DNA of 51,892 nucleotides from Seminibacterium arietis (GCF_042675725.1 NZ_JBHTJN010000026.1:1-51892); one strand, 5' to 3'. Positions 1 to 9,059 are shown, counted from the stretch's first letter. Numbers and translations: made by a program. The notes: generated from the sequence alone by a model not told the origin.

Positions 1-158
1 ATTCTCAAGCTAATCAGAATATAAATAACTTGAAGTATGTTTATAAAATTGATAATCAAGAAGATGAAAGAAAACGGGAGCAAGCTAGAGATACTTTAAA
101 TAAAATTTATCCTAATGGTGGTATTAGGGAATTTAATAAAGTTAATGAGGGAAAATAA
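1..158 (+). CDS. C-terminal tail of a TPS/CdiA-type exoprotein cassette (partial)
   Basis: An open frame enters from the left edge and ends at the TAA at 156-158, giving about 51 residues rich in Asn, Lys and Glu. Its stop overlaps the ATG of the next lipoprotein (TAATG), so the two are translationally coupled. I do not recognise the fold. The context (a lipoprotein directly after it, then a second cassette/lipoprotein pair and a haemagglutinin fragment) suggests the end of a C-terminal toxin module whose immunity gene follows. That role is inferred from arrangement only. Confidence 0.5.
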   Translation, partial: SQANQNINNLKYVYKIDNQEDERKREQARDTLNKIYPNGGIREFNKVNEGK

Positions 159-508
159 TGAGAATTATCATTTACTTATTTGCCCCGTTCTTTATAACTA
201 GTTGTTTAGTTTGGGATCTAATGCCGGCTTATTCATCTTATTGGAATGAAGATGTATGGAGACACATAGATACAAAGGAACCTTTACCTGATCACATTCA
301 TGTATCCTGTTTTCGTGAATCTCTTCAAGGGTTTGAAATAAGAGATATTTCGGGCTTTCCTGAAGTTATAGGCGTAGAAAATAAAAAACAATCAAATAGG
401 AAATATGCCATTTGTTTAAGAAATAAAGGGTTTGTATTTAATGCCAGTTATAAATACTGCTATAAATTTAGAGAAATTTGTGATCGATATAATGAATATA
501 GAAAATGA
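158..508 (+). CDS. Small lipoprotein, candidate immunity protein 1
   Basis: The product is 116 residues. A short hydrophobic signal peptide ends in the lipobox-like ITSC (Cys16), so it is probably a lipidated envelope protein. After the signal it has a spaced Cys pattern: a CFRES motif, a CLRNKGFVF motif, then YC and IC near the C terminus. The lipoprotein at 1355-1738 shows the same order (CQRES, CLYALGYRF, WC, IC), so the two look like diverged paralogues with conserved cysteines. The start overlaps the previous stop, and the end overlaps the next cassette by about 17 bases. A lipoprotein immediately after each exoprotein tail is a known arrangement for immunity proteins of secreted toxins. 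No specific toxin partner can be named. Confidence 0.6.
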   Translation: MRIIIYLFAPFFITSCLVWDLMPAYSSYWNEDVWRHIDTKEPLPDHIHVSCFRESLQGFEIRDISGFPEVIGVENKKQSNRKYAICLRNKGFVFNASYKYCYKFREICDRYNEYRK

Positions 509-1355
509 ACAATTAGCAAGAATATACGCACATGGCATTATGAATAAGAAAGATGATGACCGCTTGCAAGGGGCTATTCAATATGGAGGCAAAGATTATT
601 TAGAAAATGATGTTTTAGTGGTCAGAAAACCTTATACCTCACTTCAATCTGAACTGATTTACACCGTATTTGAGCGTTTAAGAGCAGGCTTGGATATGCC
701 GAGTATTTTCGGAGCTTCAAATGCCAGCCGAGAGCAAGCAAAAGTTTGGGGATTATTGGAAGAATATAACCGCAATAATCCGAATGCACAGGTAGATTTA
801 AAACATCTTTCACATAGTTTAGGTGTTTCAAGCACAAAGAATGCGATGAACTGGGCAAATTATAAAGGGATGAAATTCGATAATACGACATTAACCGCTA
901 ATACAGTGGATACGTCTTATCCGATGACAAATAAAACCATTGGAGGTAGATTATCTTTTGGTTTATATGATCAAGGTTATACAGAGAAAGCCTCCTCTTT
1001 ATTTAGAGATGGAAAAGTGGAATATGCGGTAGCACCGGGCGATATTGTTGGTACAGGACTAGGATTACCATATTTACCGGGAAGTTGGAGTATTGGAATT
1101 GGCAACACCAATACAACGGGAAATAATTTTTCAAGAATACCGGGTAGGATTTTAACTGGGGATCATAATACTGCTTATTATAAAGATGATACTGTCATCA
1201 AGTTTTTAAGTACAGATAAGCAAGGACGAGTATTAAAAGAGAAGGTTGATAGCATAAAAAACTATCAAAAGGACATTTGGAAACATACTGAGCCTAAGAC
1301 AAATACTATCCATTTTAGTAATGAAAAATTATTGAAAGATAAGGAGGATGAATAA
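492..1355 (+). CDS. Orphan C-terminal exoprotein/toxin cassette (hydrolase-like motif)
   Basis: The frame is open from 432, but the sensible start is the ATG at 492, giving 287 residues. There is no signal peptide and no repeat domain, as expected for an orphan CdiA/FhaB C-terminal module that becomes functional only when recombined onto a full-length gene. About residues 107-111 read SHSLG, within a short hydrophobic/Gly context resembling the nucleophile elbow of alpha/beta hydrolases (xHSxG). The C-terminal part is Gly/Asn rich, then charged. It overlaps the upstream lipoprotein, and its stop overlaps the ATG of the next lipoprotein (ATAATG). Whether it is expressed, and whether it is a lipase-like toxin, is inference. 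Confidence 0.5.
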   Translation: MNIENEQLARIYAHGIMNKKDDDRLQGAIQYGGKDYLENDVLVVRKPYTSLQSELIYTVFERLRAGLDMPSIFGASNASREQAKVWGLLEEYNRNNPNAQVDLKHLSHSLGVSSTKNAMNWANYKGMKFDNTTLTANTVDTSYPMTNKTIGGRLSFGLYDQGYTEKASSLFRDGKVEYAVAPGDIVGTGLGLPYLPGSWSIGIGNTNTTGNNFSRIPGRILTGDHNTAYYKDDTVIKFLSTDKQGRVLKEKVDSIKNYQKDIWKHTEPKTNTIHFSNEKLLKDKEDE

Positions 1356-1738
1356 TGAGAATTACATTATTTATCATAGCCTTAATTTTATCTGGTTGTT
1401 ATTTGGCAAATGGTTCACCAAATTCAAGTAACTTTTGGAAAAAAGTCTATGGGACTTATAACATTGGGGACTGGAAACACTGTCAGCGTGAATCTTATGA
1501 TAAGTTGAATTCAACTCAAAGAGAATTGCTTGATAAGGGAGATAAAAATTGGGAAGAAGTTTACTCAAATCAAGATGAGTATAAGCTTTATAAAGAATAT
1601 ATAGATTTAGAGGATACTTATTTTTCAGATTGTCTTTATGCTCTTGGATATAGATTTAGACCGCCACTATCTTGGTGTCTGGCTCAGGATGGTAATAACA
1701 CAAAAATATGTATAAATAATATGAAATATAGGAATTAG
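1355..1738 (+). CDS. Small lipoprotein, candidate immunity protein 2
   Basis: The product is 127 residues with a signal peptide ending in the lipobox LSGC (Cys15). It shares start residues (MRI), the C-x-RES motif, a CL-x3-G-Y-x-F motif and the late Cys pair with the lipoprotein at 158-508, which points to duplication of a cassette unit. It begins at the stop of the orphan cassette, consistent with a cognate immunity role against that module. It is followed directly by haemagglutinin debris. The immunity function rests on position and export signal, not on a recognised domain. Confidence 0.6.
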   Translation: MRITLFIIALILSGCYLANGSPNSSNFWKKVYGTYNIGDWKHCQRESYDKLNSTQRELLDKGDKNWEEVYSNQDEYKLYKEYIDLEDTYFSDCLYALGYRFRPPLSWCLAQDGNNTKICINNMKYRN

Positions 1739-2527
1739 GAGTGATTTTTCTTATGAGATCACCGCAGCACGTTCAGATTATGAAAGTAACTACAAACGGA
1801 CTTATGAGCAGAAAGGGGTGACGATTGCGGTGAATATTCCTGTGGTGCAAGCGATACAAGCGGTCGAAAAAAGCGTAAATTCTGCAAAATCGGTGGGTAG
1901 CAGTAAAAACGACCGAATCAACGCATTAGGGGCGGTGAATGCCAGTTTTGAGGCGTGGCGAACCGCAGAGCAAGTGGGCAAGTTAGCCGAAGCGATGGGG
2001 CAAAACCCAGCACAAGCCCTCAGCCAAAGATGTGAGTGTATCGATAACTTATGGCGAGCAAAAAAGTGTCGAAACCCAACATAGCAAAGGGAACAAGGCA
2101 GAGAAAAGCCAAATTAACGCCAGCGGTAAGGTCAATATCAAAACCGAAGGAGACGGCAAAAACTCGACCTTAACGATTGCAGGTAGCGATGTCTCAGGCA
2201 GAGGTGGTACGCTTCTGAAAGCTGAAAGCGATGTGGATATTTTAGCCGTGGATGAAAATCACCTTGAACGAAGTAAAAACAAATCCAGCGGCTTTAATGC
2301 TGGGGTAGCAATCAGCTACGGCTCAAGCGGTTTTGTGTTTGGTGTTACGGCAGGTGGCAATGTGGCAAAAGGCTACGGCAATGGCGAAAGCCAAACGGAT
2401 AAATAAAACAACAGTTTCCAATCCTGCATACTGACAACCAAGATATTCAAAACTACAGTGAATTGAAAAGCAAAGTTCGTTTATCAGCGTTGACAATGGT
2501 GTGATGGCTGCTAAACAAGCCTTAGAT
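1739..2527 (+). pseudogene. Filamentous-haemagglutinin (FhaB/CdiA-like) fragment, frameshifted
   Basis: This is the interior of a TPS exoprotein. The frame reads in without a start just after the lipoprotein stop (SYEITAARSDYESNYKR) and continues through VVQAIQAVEKSV and AWRTAEQVGKLAEAMG. Near 2025-2032 one extra A shifts the frame: the sequence SQ-DVSVSITYGEQKS continues in the second frame to about 2405, with typical haemagglutinin motifs such as DVSGRGGTLLKAESD and SSGFNAGVAISYG. Decayed remnants (DNQDIQNYSELKSK) run up to the IS end at 2528. It has no start, signal peptide or terminus. It carries an uptake signal of the ACAAGCGGTCG type at 1856-1866, unlike the rest of the window. Confidence 0.8.
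1856..1866 (+). repeat. Actinobacillus-dialect uptake signal (ACAAGCGGTCG)
   Basis: ACAAGCGGT is the core uptake signal of the Actinobacillus pleuropneumoniae/Mannheimia branch of Pasteurellaceae (established knowledge). A second copy, ACAAGCGGT, lies at 2758-2766 inside the IS481 transposase. The housekeeping genes of this window carry AAGTGCGGT instead. Confidence 0.6.
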
Positions 2528-3726
2528 GTAGAAGATCAGACTTGATCTGACAATTCACTCTAAAAAGTGAGAGTTTCCCGTTTAGAATATGAGTGTCCAA
2601 ATTCAATCTAAACAAAAAAGGAAACTCTCATGTTTTATTCTAACAATCCCCTTATTAAACACAAGACTGGTTTATTAAATTTAGCAGAAGAACTGGGCAA
2701 TATCGCTCAAGCCTGTAAGGTAATGGGCATGAGTCGAGATACATTCTATCGCTATCAACAAGCGGTTGAGCAAGGTGGAGTGGATGCCTTACTCAATCAA
2801 AATCGGCGTGTTCCTAATCTAAAAAATCGTGTGGATGAGGCAACAGAGCAAGCTGTTGTGAAGTTTGCACTCGATAATCCGGCATTTGGGCAGGTACGAG
2901 TCAGTAACGAACGCCGTAAACAAGGTATTTTTATTTCAGCCAGTGGTGTGCGTTCTATTTGGCTACGCCATAATCTCGCTAACTTTAAACAGCGTTTAAA
3001 GGCGTTAGAAAAAGCAGTTGCTGAGAAAGGCATTATTCTGAGTGAAAACTAAGTTCAAGCCTTGGAGCGTAAAAAAGAAGACGACGTGGCTTGTGGCGAA
3101 ATTGAAACGGCTCATCCGGGCTATCTAGGTTCACAAGATACTTTCTATGTGGGGAATCTTAAGGGGTTGGACGCATTTATCAACAGACCTTTATTGATAC
3201 TTATAGTAAAGTCGCATTTGCAAAACTGTATACGATGAAGACAGCGATTAGTGCAGCAGATATGCTCAATGATAAAGTTCTACCGTTCTTTGAATCCCAA
3301 GGATTACCGATGTTGCGTATTCTTACTGACCGTGGCAGTGAGTACTGTGGCAAGGTGGAAAATCACGATTATGAGCTTTATTTAGCGATAAATGACATAG
3401 AACACACGAAAACGAAAGTGAAACATCCCCAGACGAATGGTATCTGCGAACGCTTCCATAAGACGATTTTACAAGAGTTTTACCAAGTCGTATTTAGGAA
3501 GACAATCTATATGGATTTAGCAACATTACAAGCGGATTTAGATGAATGGTTAATGTATTATAATCATCATCGAATACATCAAGGAAAAATGTGCTGCGGC
3601 AGAACACCGATGGAAACATTACTTGATGGAAAACGGATTTGGGCGGAAAAGCATTTAAGCTCAAATTAATCTGACAGACACTGTGATTTTAAACGGGGAC
3701 TGTCAGATTAGGTTTGATCTTCTACA
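2528..3726. mobile_element. IS481-family insertion sequence, degenerate, about 1.2 kb
   Basis: Terminal inverted repeats begin TGTAGAAGATCA: the left end 2528-2553 and the reverse complement of 3701-3726 match at 23 of 26 positions. Between them lies one transposase reading frame, now broken. No clear target duplication flanks the ends (left flank ends in CTTAGA, right flank starts CTTGTT). It interrupts or abuts the haemagglutinin fragment. Beyond the right end a short orphan tail (LVIDGKRYYRCP, stop at about 3762) remains, which I cannot assign. Confidence 0.8.
2630..3669 (+). pseudogene. IS481-family transposase, inactivated
   Basis: The first part (140 residues) has the helix-turn-helix typical of IS481 (SRDTFYRYQQAVEQGG) and the linker LKNRVDEATEQAV. 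An in-frame TAA at 3050-3052 stands where the family normally continues into QALERKKEDD. The frame then resumes (ETAHPGYLGSQDTFYVG). One base is missing from the G run at about 3163-3166, which shifts the frame. The last part (from about 3167, long ORF from 3235) holds the rest of the DDE integrase core: LTDRGSEYCG with the second Asp, and HPQTNGICERFHKT with the Glu. One nonsense plus one frameshift make it non-functional as it stands. Confidence 0.88.
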
Positions 3727-3797
3727 CTTGTTATTGATGGTAAGCGGTACTATCGTTGTCCTTAAATATTTAGCAAGATACCCCTAATCATAATAAT

Positions 3798-4202
3798 TTA
3801 TTGTCTATTTACTGCTACTAATGGCTTATTCAAATCATTCTCTGTCATACCTTTCATATAAGCATTATATTGCCATATAACAAATGTTTTTTTATATCTA
3901 TCATTAATCTCCTCTAAGCGTTGAACTTGAGCCTTTAAATTATTTACCTGCTTTTGTAGATAATCTATAGTTACATTTTTTTCAGGAATAGCAGCTTCCT
4001 GTTCTTTCATTTTTTGTTTTCGTTTACTAAATGCTTTTTGAATATCTGGATAATTTGCCAAAGATTGTCTCTCAATACTTCTAACATTTAATAATTCTGC
4101 AACTTTATGACAAAGTAAGTCCCATGTTAATTTACTATCCCACGTATTGATGAGTAATAAAATTTCTTCTAAATTTTCTTCTGTAATAAGAATCTTCGGC
4201 AT
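3798..4202 (-). CDS. Small helical/coiled-coil partner of the recombinase operon (TnpC/GmtX-like)
   Basis: The product is 134 residues. Residues about 20-50 could form a winged or helix-turn-helix segment. Residues 76-105 form a coiled coil with a heptad-like pattern (VTIDYLQKQVNNLKAQVQRL). The end is a short conserved-looking FVIWQYNAYMKGM...LNKPL motif. It is the last gene of a four-gene minus-strand operon and starts one base after the stop of the large recombinase (TAATATG). By size, position and coiled coil it corresponds to TnpC of Tn554-type elements or the small third protein of gamma-mobile-trio islands. I recall the WQYNAY-type ending from such proteins but cannot confirm it here. 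A role as accessory DNA-binding factor is inference. Confidence 0.65.
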   Translation of the reverse strand: MPKILITEENLEEILLLINTWDSKLTWDLLCHKVAELLNVRSIERQSLANYPDIQKAFSKRKQKMKEQEAAIPEKNVTIDYLQKQVNNLKAQVQRLEEINDRYKKTFVIWQYNAYMKGMTENDLNKPLVAVNRQ

Positions 4203-4203
4203 A

Positions 4204-6243
4204 TTAAAACTCCATCAATCTATATAAATCATCATCTAATTTGGCTGTTTCTTCTTTTTGAATATCCACATACATTCCTTTTTCTAGCAAAGATAATTTC
4301 ACTGGTGATGGATCATACTCGTCAGGCATTCTGAATAGTACCTCATTCGGGATATCATTATTTTCTAAAAACTTAATTTTTGTTCTTATATGTGTTAGTC
4401 GCCACCCTAAATTACTTATCCATCTATCAGCACCAAAATACCCCATTTTATGATGTTTTTTAGCTCTAGTGAATTGTTCCATAAGTAGTTGTTCTCTCTC
4501 TTTTAAGATTTCTAAAGATGATTCTAGATCTTTTATACAAACAAGTTCTTTACATGTTTCACATTCACCATGACGTGAGCATAGAGACATTGCATAATCA
4601 TGTTCGCAAACACCTATTTCTGTTATGATCGCAACTCCAACTCTATCTTTTCCTAAATCTTCATAGGTAATAGGAAGTTTTAAATGAATTTTATCTAAAA
4701 TTGAAATATCTTCCGAAATTAATAAATCTCTAGTCTCTTCACTTTTTTCCTTTTCTGTTCTATGGTCATAAAATTTATTATCAGCAACTCTTGCTCTTCC
4801 TGCCCAATTAGCTAAAGTTAGTTCATCCATACCTCCTCTTTCCGCTTTTGTACTTAGCCAATGTCTTGCATTATGTGATGGTAATTTGATGAATTCACCT
4901 TTTGATGTTCCTATGCAATGTTTTTCCCATAATGATGTTTTAGGTCTGGTCTCTGAATAGCAGAATCTATCATTAATTTGATTAACAGTCGGTAAAATAA
5001 AGGAAAAATTTTTAGGTGAAAAATCATCATGAAACTCGTTTTCCCTAAATAGTAATAATGTTTCGGAGACTTTAACCTTTTTATTTTTATCTGCGTACGG
5101 CCAAAAATTAAATTTTGAAGTGTATTTTCTATATAAAAACCTTCCTAGGGTATCATAAGTTATAATTCCATTATTTTCATTCATTAGCTTTTTAAACCAT
5201 TTAGTATTAATTCCATTTCTTCCATCAATTCCTAAGATATTACCTATTTCAATCTCAGTTAAAGATTTCATTAATAAAGAAGAGTCTGACTGGATGTTGG
5301 TATCCAAAAACATCAACTTATTAGGATTCTCCTCAGCAAACCTTGCAGCTTTCCTAGCAAGGTAACTAATATCCGTTAAACGTTTAACAGCTTCTACAAT
5401 GACATCTTGCATACTACTAGGAATCCATTTTAACCCCTCCTTGCCATTTTTAGCCGGTATCCAGCGAATACCCAATTGTTTATTTCCTAGGCTATCTTCT
5501 TCCCATTCTAAACAATTAATAGAAAGAGACATTAACTCTGAACAACGAGATGGTGCAACCATAAGTAATGCCATAATAGCTGTATAGTATTCTGTTTCCT
5601 TGTCCAAATTAGGGGCATCATGAAACAATTTTGCTACCAACATCATCTCCTCATCTGTTGGCATTTTTTGAGAGCGATATTCTTTTCCCTTTTCATCAAG
5701 CAGTATAGTTAAGTCTCTCGGGTACTTATAAGGATTGTTCCATATGGGTAAATTAGGAGTAATATAATTTATTCGACAAAAATCGAATAATTTTTCAAGT
5801 TGATATCCCAATTTATTAATTGAGTCTGAGCCTTTTTCATATTTTTTCATAGATAAAGACTCAACTTCTCTAATGACTAAATAATCTAAGAGTAATATGT
5901 TTGCACTAGATTTTACATTGTAAAGAGCTATTTCAACTAAACGTAATGCTTCAATGTGTCTTGCTAATTGTCTAATTGGTTGTAGAGAATATGTATAAAG
6001 AATATATGCCTTTGCGAAATCAATAAATGGCTCTGATAATGGCTTATATTTATAGGCTGTCGACTTAATTCTATCTGTAGAAAAACGAACTTGAACCGAA
6101 TATATACCAAACTTTGCCTTCCATTGATTGTTTTTACAGCAGTCATTCCCAAAGGCAGTAAGTCTATTTTTACAAAAATCAATAAATTTGGCTAAATTTA
6201 ATTCAGGATTATTATGTATTGGAGTAAAAATTGGATTATTCAT
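4204..6243 (-). CDS. Large tyrosine recombinase (TnpB/GmtZ-like), 679 aa
   Basis: This site-specific tyrosine recombinase is about twice the size of a phage integrase. Catalytic residues are visible in order: Arg233 in APSRCSEL, Lys265 in IPAKNGKEG, His457-x2-Arg460-His461 in SHNARHW, an Arg in place of the usual second His in WAGRARVAD, and the nucleophile Tyr492 in NKFYDH. After the core comes a Cys-rich knuckle (Cys546, 555, 561, 564, 569), a probable zinc site, then a helical C terminus. A long N-terminal region (1-200) would supply arm/core DNA binding. It starts one base after the stop of the upstream recombinase gene (TAATATG), so translation is coupled. Size and Cys knuckle fit Tn554 TnpB and the large integrase of gamma-mobile-trio islands. 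It appears intact, but it may need the broken middle recombinase. Confidence 0.8.
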   Translation of the reverse strand: MNNPIFTPIHNNPELNLAKFIDFCKNRLTAFGNDCCKNNQWKAKFGIYSVQVRFSTDRIKSTAYKYKPLSEPFIDFAKAYILYTYSLQPIRQLARHIEALRLVEIALYNVKSSANILLLDYLVIREVESLSMKKYEKGSDSINKLGYQLEKLFDFCRINYITPNLPIWNNPYKYPRDLTILLDEKGKEYRSQKMPTDEEMMLVAKLFHDAPNLDKETEYYTAIMALLMVAPSRCSELMSLSINCLEWEEDSLGNKQLGIRWIPAKNGKEGLKWIPSSMQDVIVEAVKRLTDISYLARKAARFAEENPNKLMFLDTNIQSDSSLLMKSLTEIEIGNILGIDGRNGINTKWFKKLMNENNGIITYDTLGRFLYRKYTSKFNFWPYADKNKKVKVSETLLLFRENEFHDDFSPKNFSFILPTVNQINDRFCYSETRPKTSLWEKHCIGTSKGEFIKLPSHNARHWLSTKAERGGMDELTLANWAGRARVADNKFYDHRTEKEKSEETRDLLISEDISILDKIHLKLPITYEDLGKDRVGVAIITEIGVCEHDYAMSLCSRHGECETCKELVCIKDLESSLEILKEREQLLMEQFTRAKKHHKMGYFGADRWISNLGWRLTHIRTKIKFLENNDIPNEVLFRMPDEYDPSPVKLSLLEKGMYVDIQKEETAKLDDDLYRLMEF

Positions 6244-6244
6244 A

Positions 6245-7763
6245 TTAATGTTTCCCCCTAACTCTTTTCATCTCATTACAAGCTTGAACTACATATTCGA
6301 CAGCCAAAATAATACGATCTTTAGAAGAGGCATAATCTATATTCTTAGTTTTTTTAAAGCGCTCTTCCTTCTCCTTATAGAGTTTATCTAAAATTTCTTG
6401 ATGTGGGCCATTAAGTAATGGTCTAAATCTCGGGCATAAATAGCAATTCTCATAGCTACTTATACAAAATTTATTTGTACCACATGCTCCAATTGTATCT
6501 GAACCATTATTGGTTATAAATGATTGAGGGTCATGCCCTCTTTCACTCTCATATAAATTCTCTATAATTTTTCCTGCGAACGCTTGGGCTAACTTTCCCA
6601 TATCTTTCCCTATAGTACGATCGATGTATTGAACGGTATCTGCTGTATTTTCAGTATAAACTTTGACATTTTGTGTATCAGAATGGTCTAAAAGTTCTGC
6701 AATGATATGAGCACCGACACCTTTTCGTCCCAAATTTGTTCCTCGGGTATAACGAAACCTTCTAGCACTAACATGAATAATTTCACCAGTTCGCTCTGAA
6801 ATAGCTTTTTGTAGGATACAGAATTTACGCAATACACGAAATTCTAATTCGGAAGAGGAATAATGGAAAATATCTTTATCCAATAAAGATAAATCAAACA
6901 TCTTATTTTCTATATTTCCTAATAGACATTTCCAATTTATGAACATTGGTAATTTCATTTTGTGATTAACAATAAATTTCTCATCTATAATTTTTAGTAA
7001 TTTATTATATTGTTGCTCTATAAAATTCAACAAAATTAGGTATAAATCCTCTGTTATAGCCAGTTTTTTAAAACTCTCTCTAAATAGAGTACCTCTTTTT
7101 TTAGCACTAGGTATATATAGATAATAATTCCAAGTACCTTCTGATATTTCCTTTCTTAGATCCTCAAATTTCAAATGACGTATTTGTATTGGTCGTCTTG
7201 CAGTAGCTTGTAATAAATGAATATAGGCATATGTTTCAAATGAAATAAGATCTTCTTTCCAGAGCCTAGACAGCTCAAACATTAAAGCTAAAATTTCATT
7301 TTGAGTAAATGCACCAGTGTAAGGGCACCTTGTTAATACTGATATTCCTTTATCATTTCCACTTAAGGTAAAACTTTCAAGTAAGGAGACTACAGATTTA
7401 TCAATCCCATCATATCCATATTCATACCAAGAGAGTAAAAATCCTTTTAATGTGCCTAAATACCATTCATTTTTTTCCTAAGATAGCTTTCCAATTTAAT
7501 ATCGCTGGGACATCAATTACTTTTAAATTGGTATCTATTACTAGCTCTTTAAATCTCTTATACATATTAATGGTATGATAACTAGAGTATTTTTCAGCAT
7601 ATATAGCCAATGTTTTCTTAAAACCATTTAGTGTTTTCTTATCTATATCTAATACAATTTGAGAAAAGTTAATTATAATATCTTTACTGATATGCTAGGA
7701 ATTTTCATGCTTATAAAATTCATATCCATCTCTTGATTTTATTGGAAATTTATTTTTACTCAT
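6245..7763 (-). pseudogene. Middle tyrosine recombinase of the trio, broken by a stop and a frameshift
   Basis: The gene starts at the ATG at 7763, overlapping the stop of the upstream recombinase (ATGAGTAA). It hits TAG at 7697-7695 (codon 23). It continues in frame to a run of seven T on the plus strand (7470-7476), where loss of one base shifts the frame. After the shift the frame is open to 6245. The restored product would be about 505 residues. The catalytic half is intact from the ATG at 7282: Arg in ATARRPIQI, Lys in IPSAKKRGT, HVSARRFRYTRG (His-x2-Arg), LLDHSDTQNVKVY (His and Tyr). A C-terminal Cys cluster follows (CGTNKFC...CYLC), as in its large neighbour. A 345-residue protein from 7282 could still be made, but without its N-terminal DNA-binding part. 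Confidence 0.8.
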
Positions 7764-9027
7764 AATTATTGACCTTTTCTTGGAAATCTTTCTGTATCTC
7801 TAATAAAATTTTATTAGCTTTTTCACGAATATAACGTTGGTTATAAATATGGGCTGATTTTTCCGATATGTGCCCCATTAGATGTTGTCTCATTTTTGCC
7901 TCTTTTTCAGGTGAAATGTAGTCTTTATGAGAAATATTATGGTTTAAACCAGCATTATTTTTATCTATTTTTCTAGAAAACTCTAGATTCCATTCATGGC
8001 GAAATATATGTGGATGAATAATAGAAAATTTCTGATTTACTTTTTTCATTGTTGGAACAATAACATTGTCAAACGAACTTACACTAATAGGGTGACCTAA
8101 TGTTTTTCCTTTACGATGAGTTACAAATAAATAAGGATGTTTATTTGCATAAGAAATTTTAGAACGATAATTCATAATATAATCATCTATAAGTTGAGCT
8201 ATATGATTTGAAATAGGTAATCTACGCTCTTTTGTCTTAGCTACAGCCTGATTCCTTCTTGTATCATATTTTTCATCATGTGTTCTTTTAAGAAGAATTG
8301 AAGGTCTAGCTGTCGCTATATCAATACAATCCATTTTGATTGATAGTAATTCACCTCTTCTAATACCAAGCTCTTTTAGTAAAATAAACATTAAATGATT
8401 TCGTTTTCTAATGCCAATATCTCTAAATGGATTATTCGGATTTGAAAAATTTGCAATAGACATAAACTCATCTAAAAGTCCATCAGGTAATTCACTCTCT
8501 GATTTTATTAAGGGTACTTTATGATTTTTAGGTCTATGAGCTTTAATTAATGAGATAATTTCCATTAAATTTTTCCTGTATCCGTCGGAGATTTTTATGC
8601 TTTTAGATAGAAATAAAATATAGTCTGAAAGAGTAGTTAGCCTATTATATTTATGACTAAGCGATACAGATGGATAGCTATCAATAAACTGAGTGCGTCC
8701 CTTTGTAACAAAACGCTTCTTTACATAGTTAGTCTTTTTCTGTTTAGCAGCATTTATTTGCATGTGCCTAAAAAGAGATTCTAATTCACTTTCGGTCAGC
8801 AGTTTTTCGTTTTTAACTAAATCACTGATTATTAAGTGGTTATTATTTTCCCACTCCATTAACCATTGTAAGGTCACTAATTTGTTTCTAATTGTATTTA
8901 CGGCAGAATATCGTAATTCTAGAGTAACCCACAAAGTAGAATAGAAATCAGGTAGTTCTGTTTTTTTATTAACCAATAAAGGAAAGCGTTCCCCATTCGT
9001 AAAAAGGATTGTTTCTAATCTATGCAT
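7756..9027 (-). CDS. Tyrosine recombinase, first gene of the trio operon (TnpA/GmtY-like), 423 aa
   Basis: The full catalytic set is present: Arg223/224 in GIRRGELLS, Lys near 264-266 in AKTKERRLPIS, His340-x2-Arg343-His344 in HPHIFRH, Gly385-His386 in LMGH, and nucleophile Tyr395 in SAHIYNQRY. An N-terminal SAM-like core-binding domain spans about residues 30-165. It lies 3' of ssb and convergent with nothing; a candidate promoter precedes it. It is very AT-rich and has no uptake signal of either type, unlike the flanking genes, which fits recent arrival. It is the best-preserved recombinase of the operon and overlaps the next gene by eight bases. The exact family name (Tn554 TnpA, RIT, or gamma-mobile-trio GmtY) cannot be settled without an HMM search. 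Confidence 0.85.
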   Translation of the reverse strand: MHRLETILFTNGERFPLLVNKKTELPDFYSTLWVTLELRYSAVNTIRNKLVTLQWLMEWENNNHLIISDLVKNEKLLTESELESLFRHMQINAAKQKKTNYVKKRFVTKGRTQFIDSYPSVSLSHKYNRLTTLSDYILFLSKSIKISDGYRKNLMEIISLIKAHRPKNHKVPLIKSESELPDGLLDEFMSIANFSNPNNPFRDIGIRKRNHLMFILLKELGIRRGELLSIKMDCIDIATARPSILLKRTHDEKYDTRRNQAVAKTKERRLPISNHIAQLIDDYIMNYRSKISYANKHPYLFVTHRKGKTLGHPISVSSFDNVIVPTMKKVNQKFSIIHPHIFRHEWNLEFSRKIDKNNAGLNHNISHKDYISPEKEAKMRQHLMGHISEKSAHIYNQRYIREKANKILLEIQKDFQEKVNNYE

Positions 9028-9059
9028 ATGACTTCAATTTTACAAAAAAATATATATAA

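Noticed and set aside
2516..3740. Target-site duplication around the IS481 element
   Set aside because: Flanks (CTTAGA and CTTGTT) share only CTT at unequal distance, which is not convincing.
7470..7476. Programmed frameshift in the middle recombinase
   Set aside because: A 7-base A run (mRNA sense) could allow slippage, but the additional in-frame TAG at codon 23 argues for decay instead.
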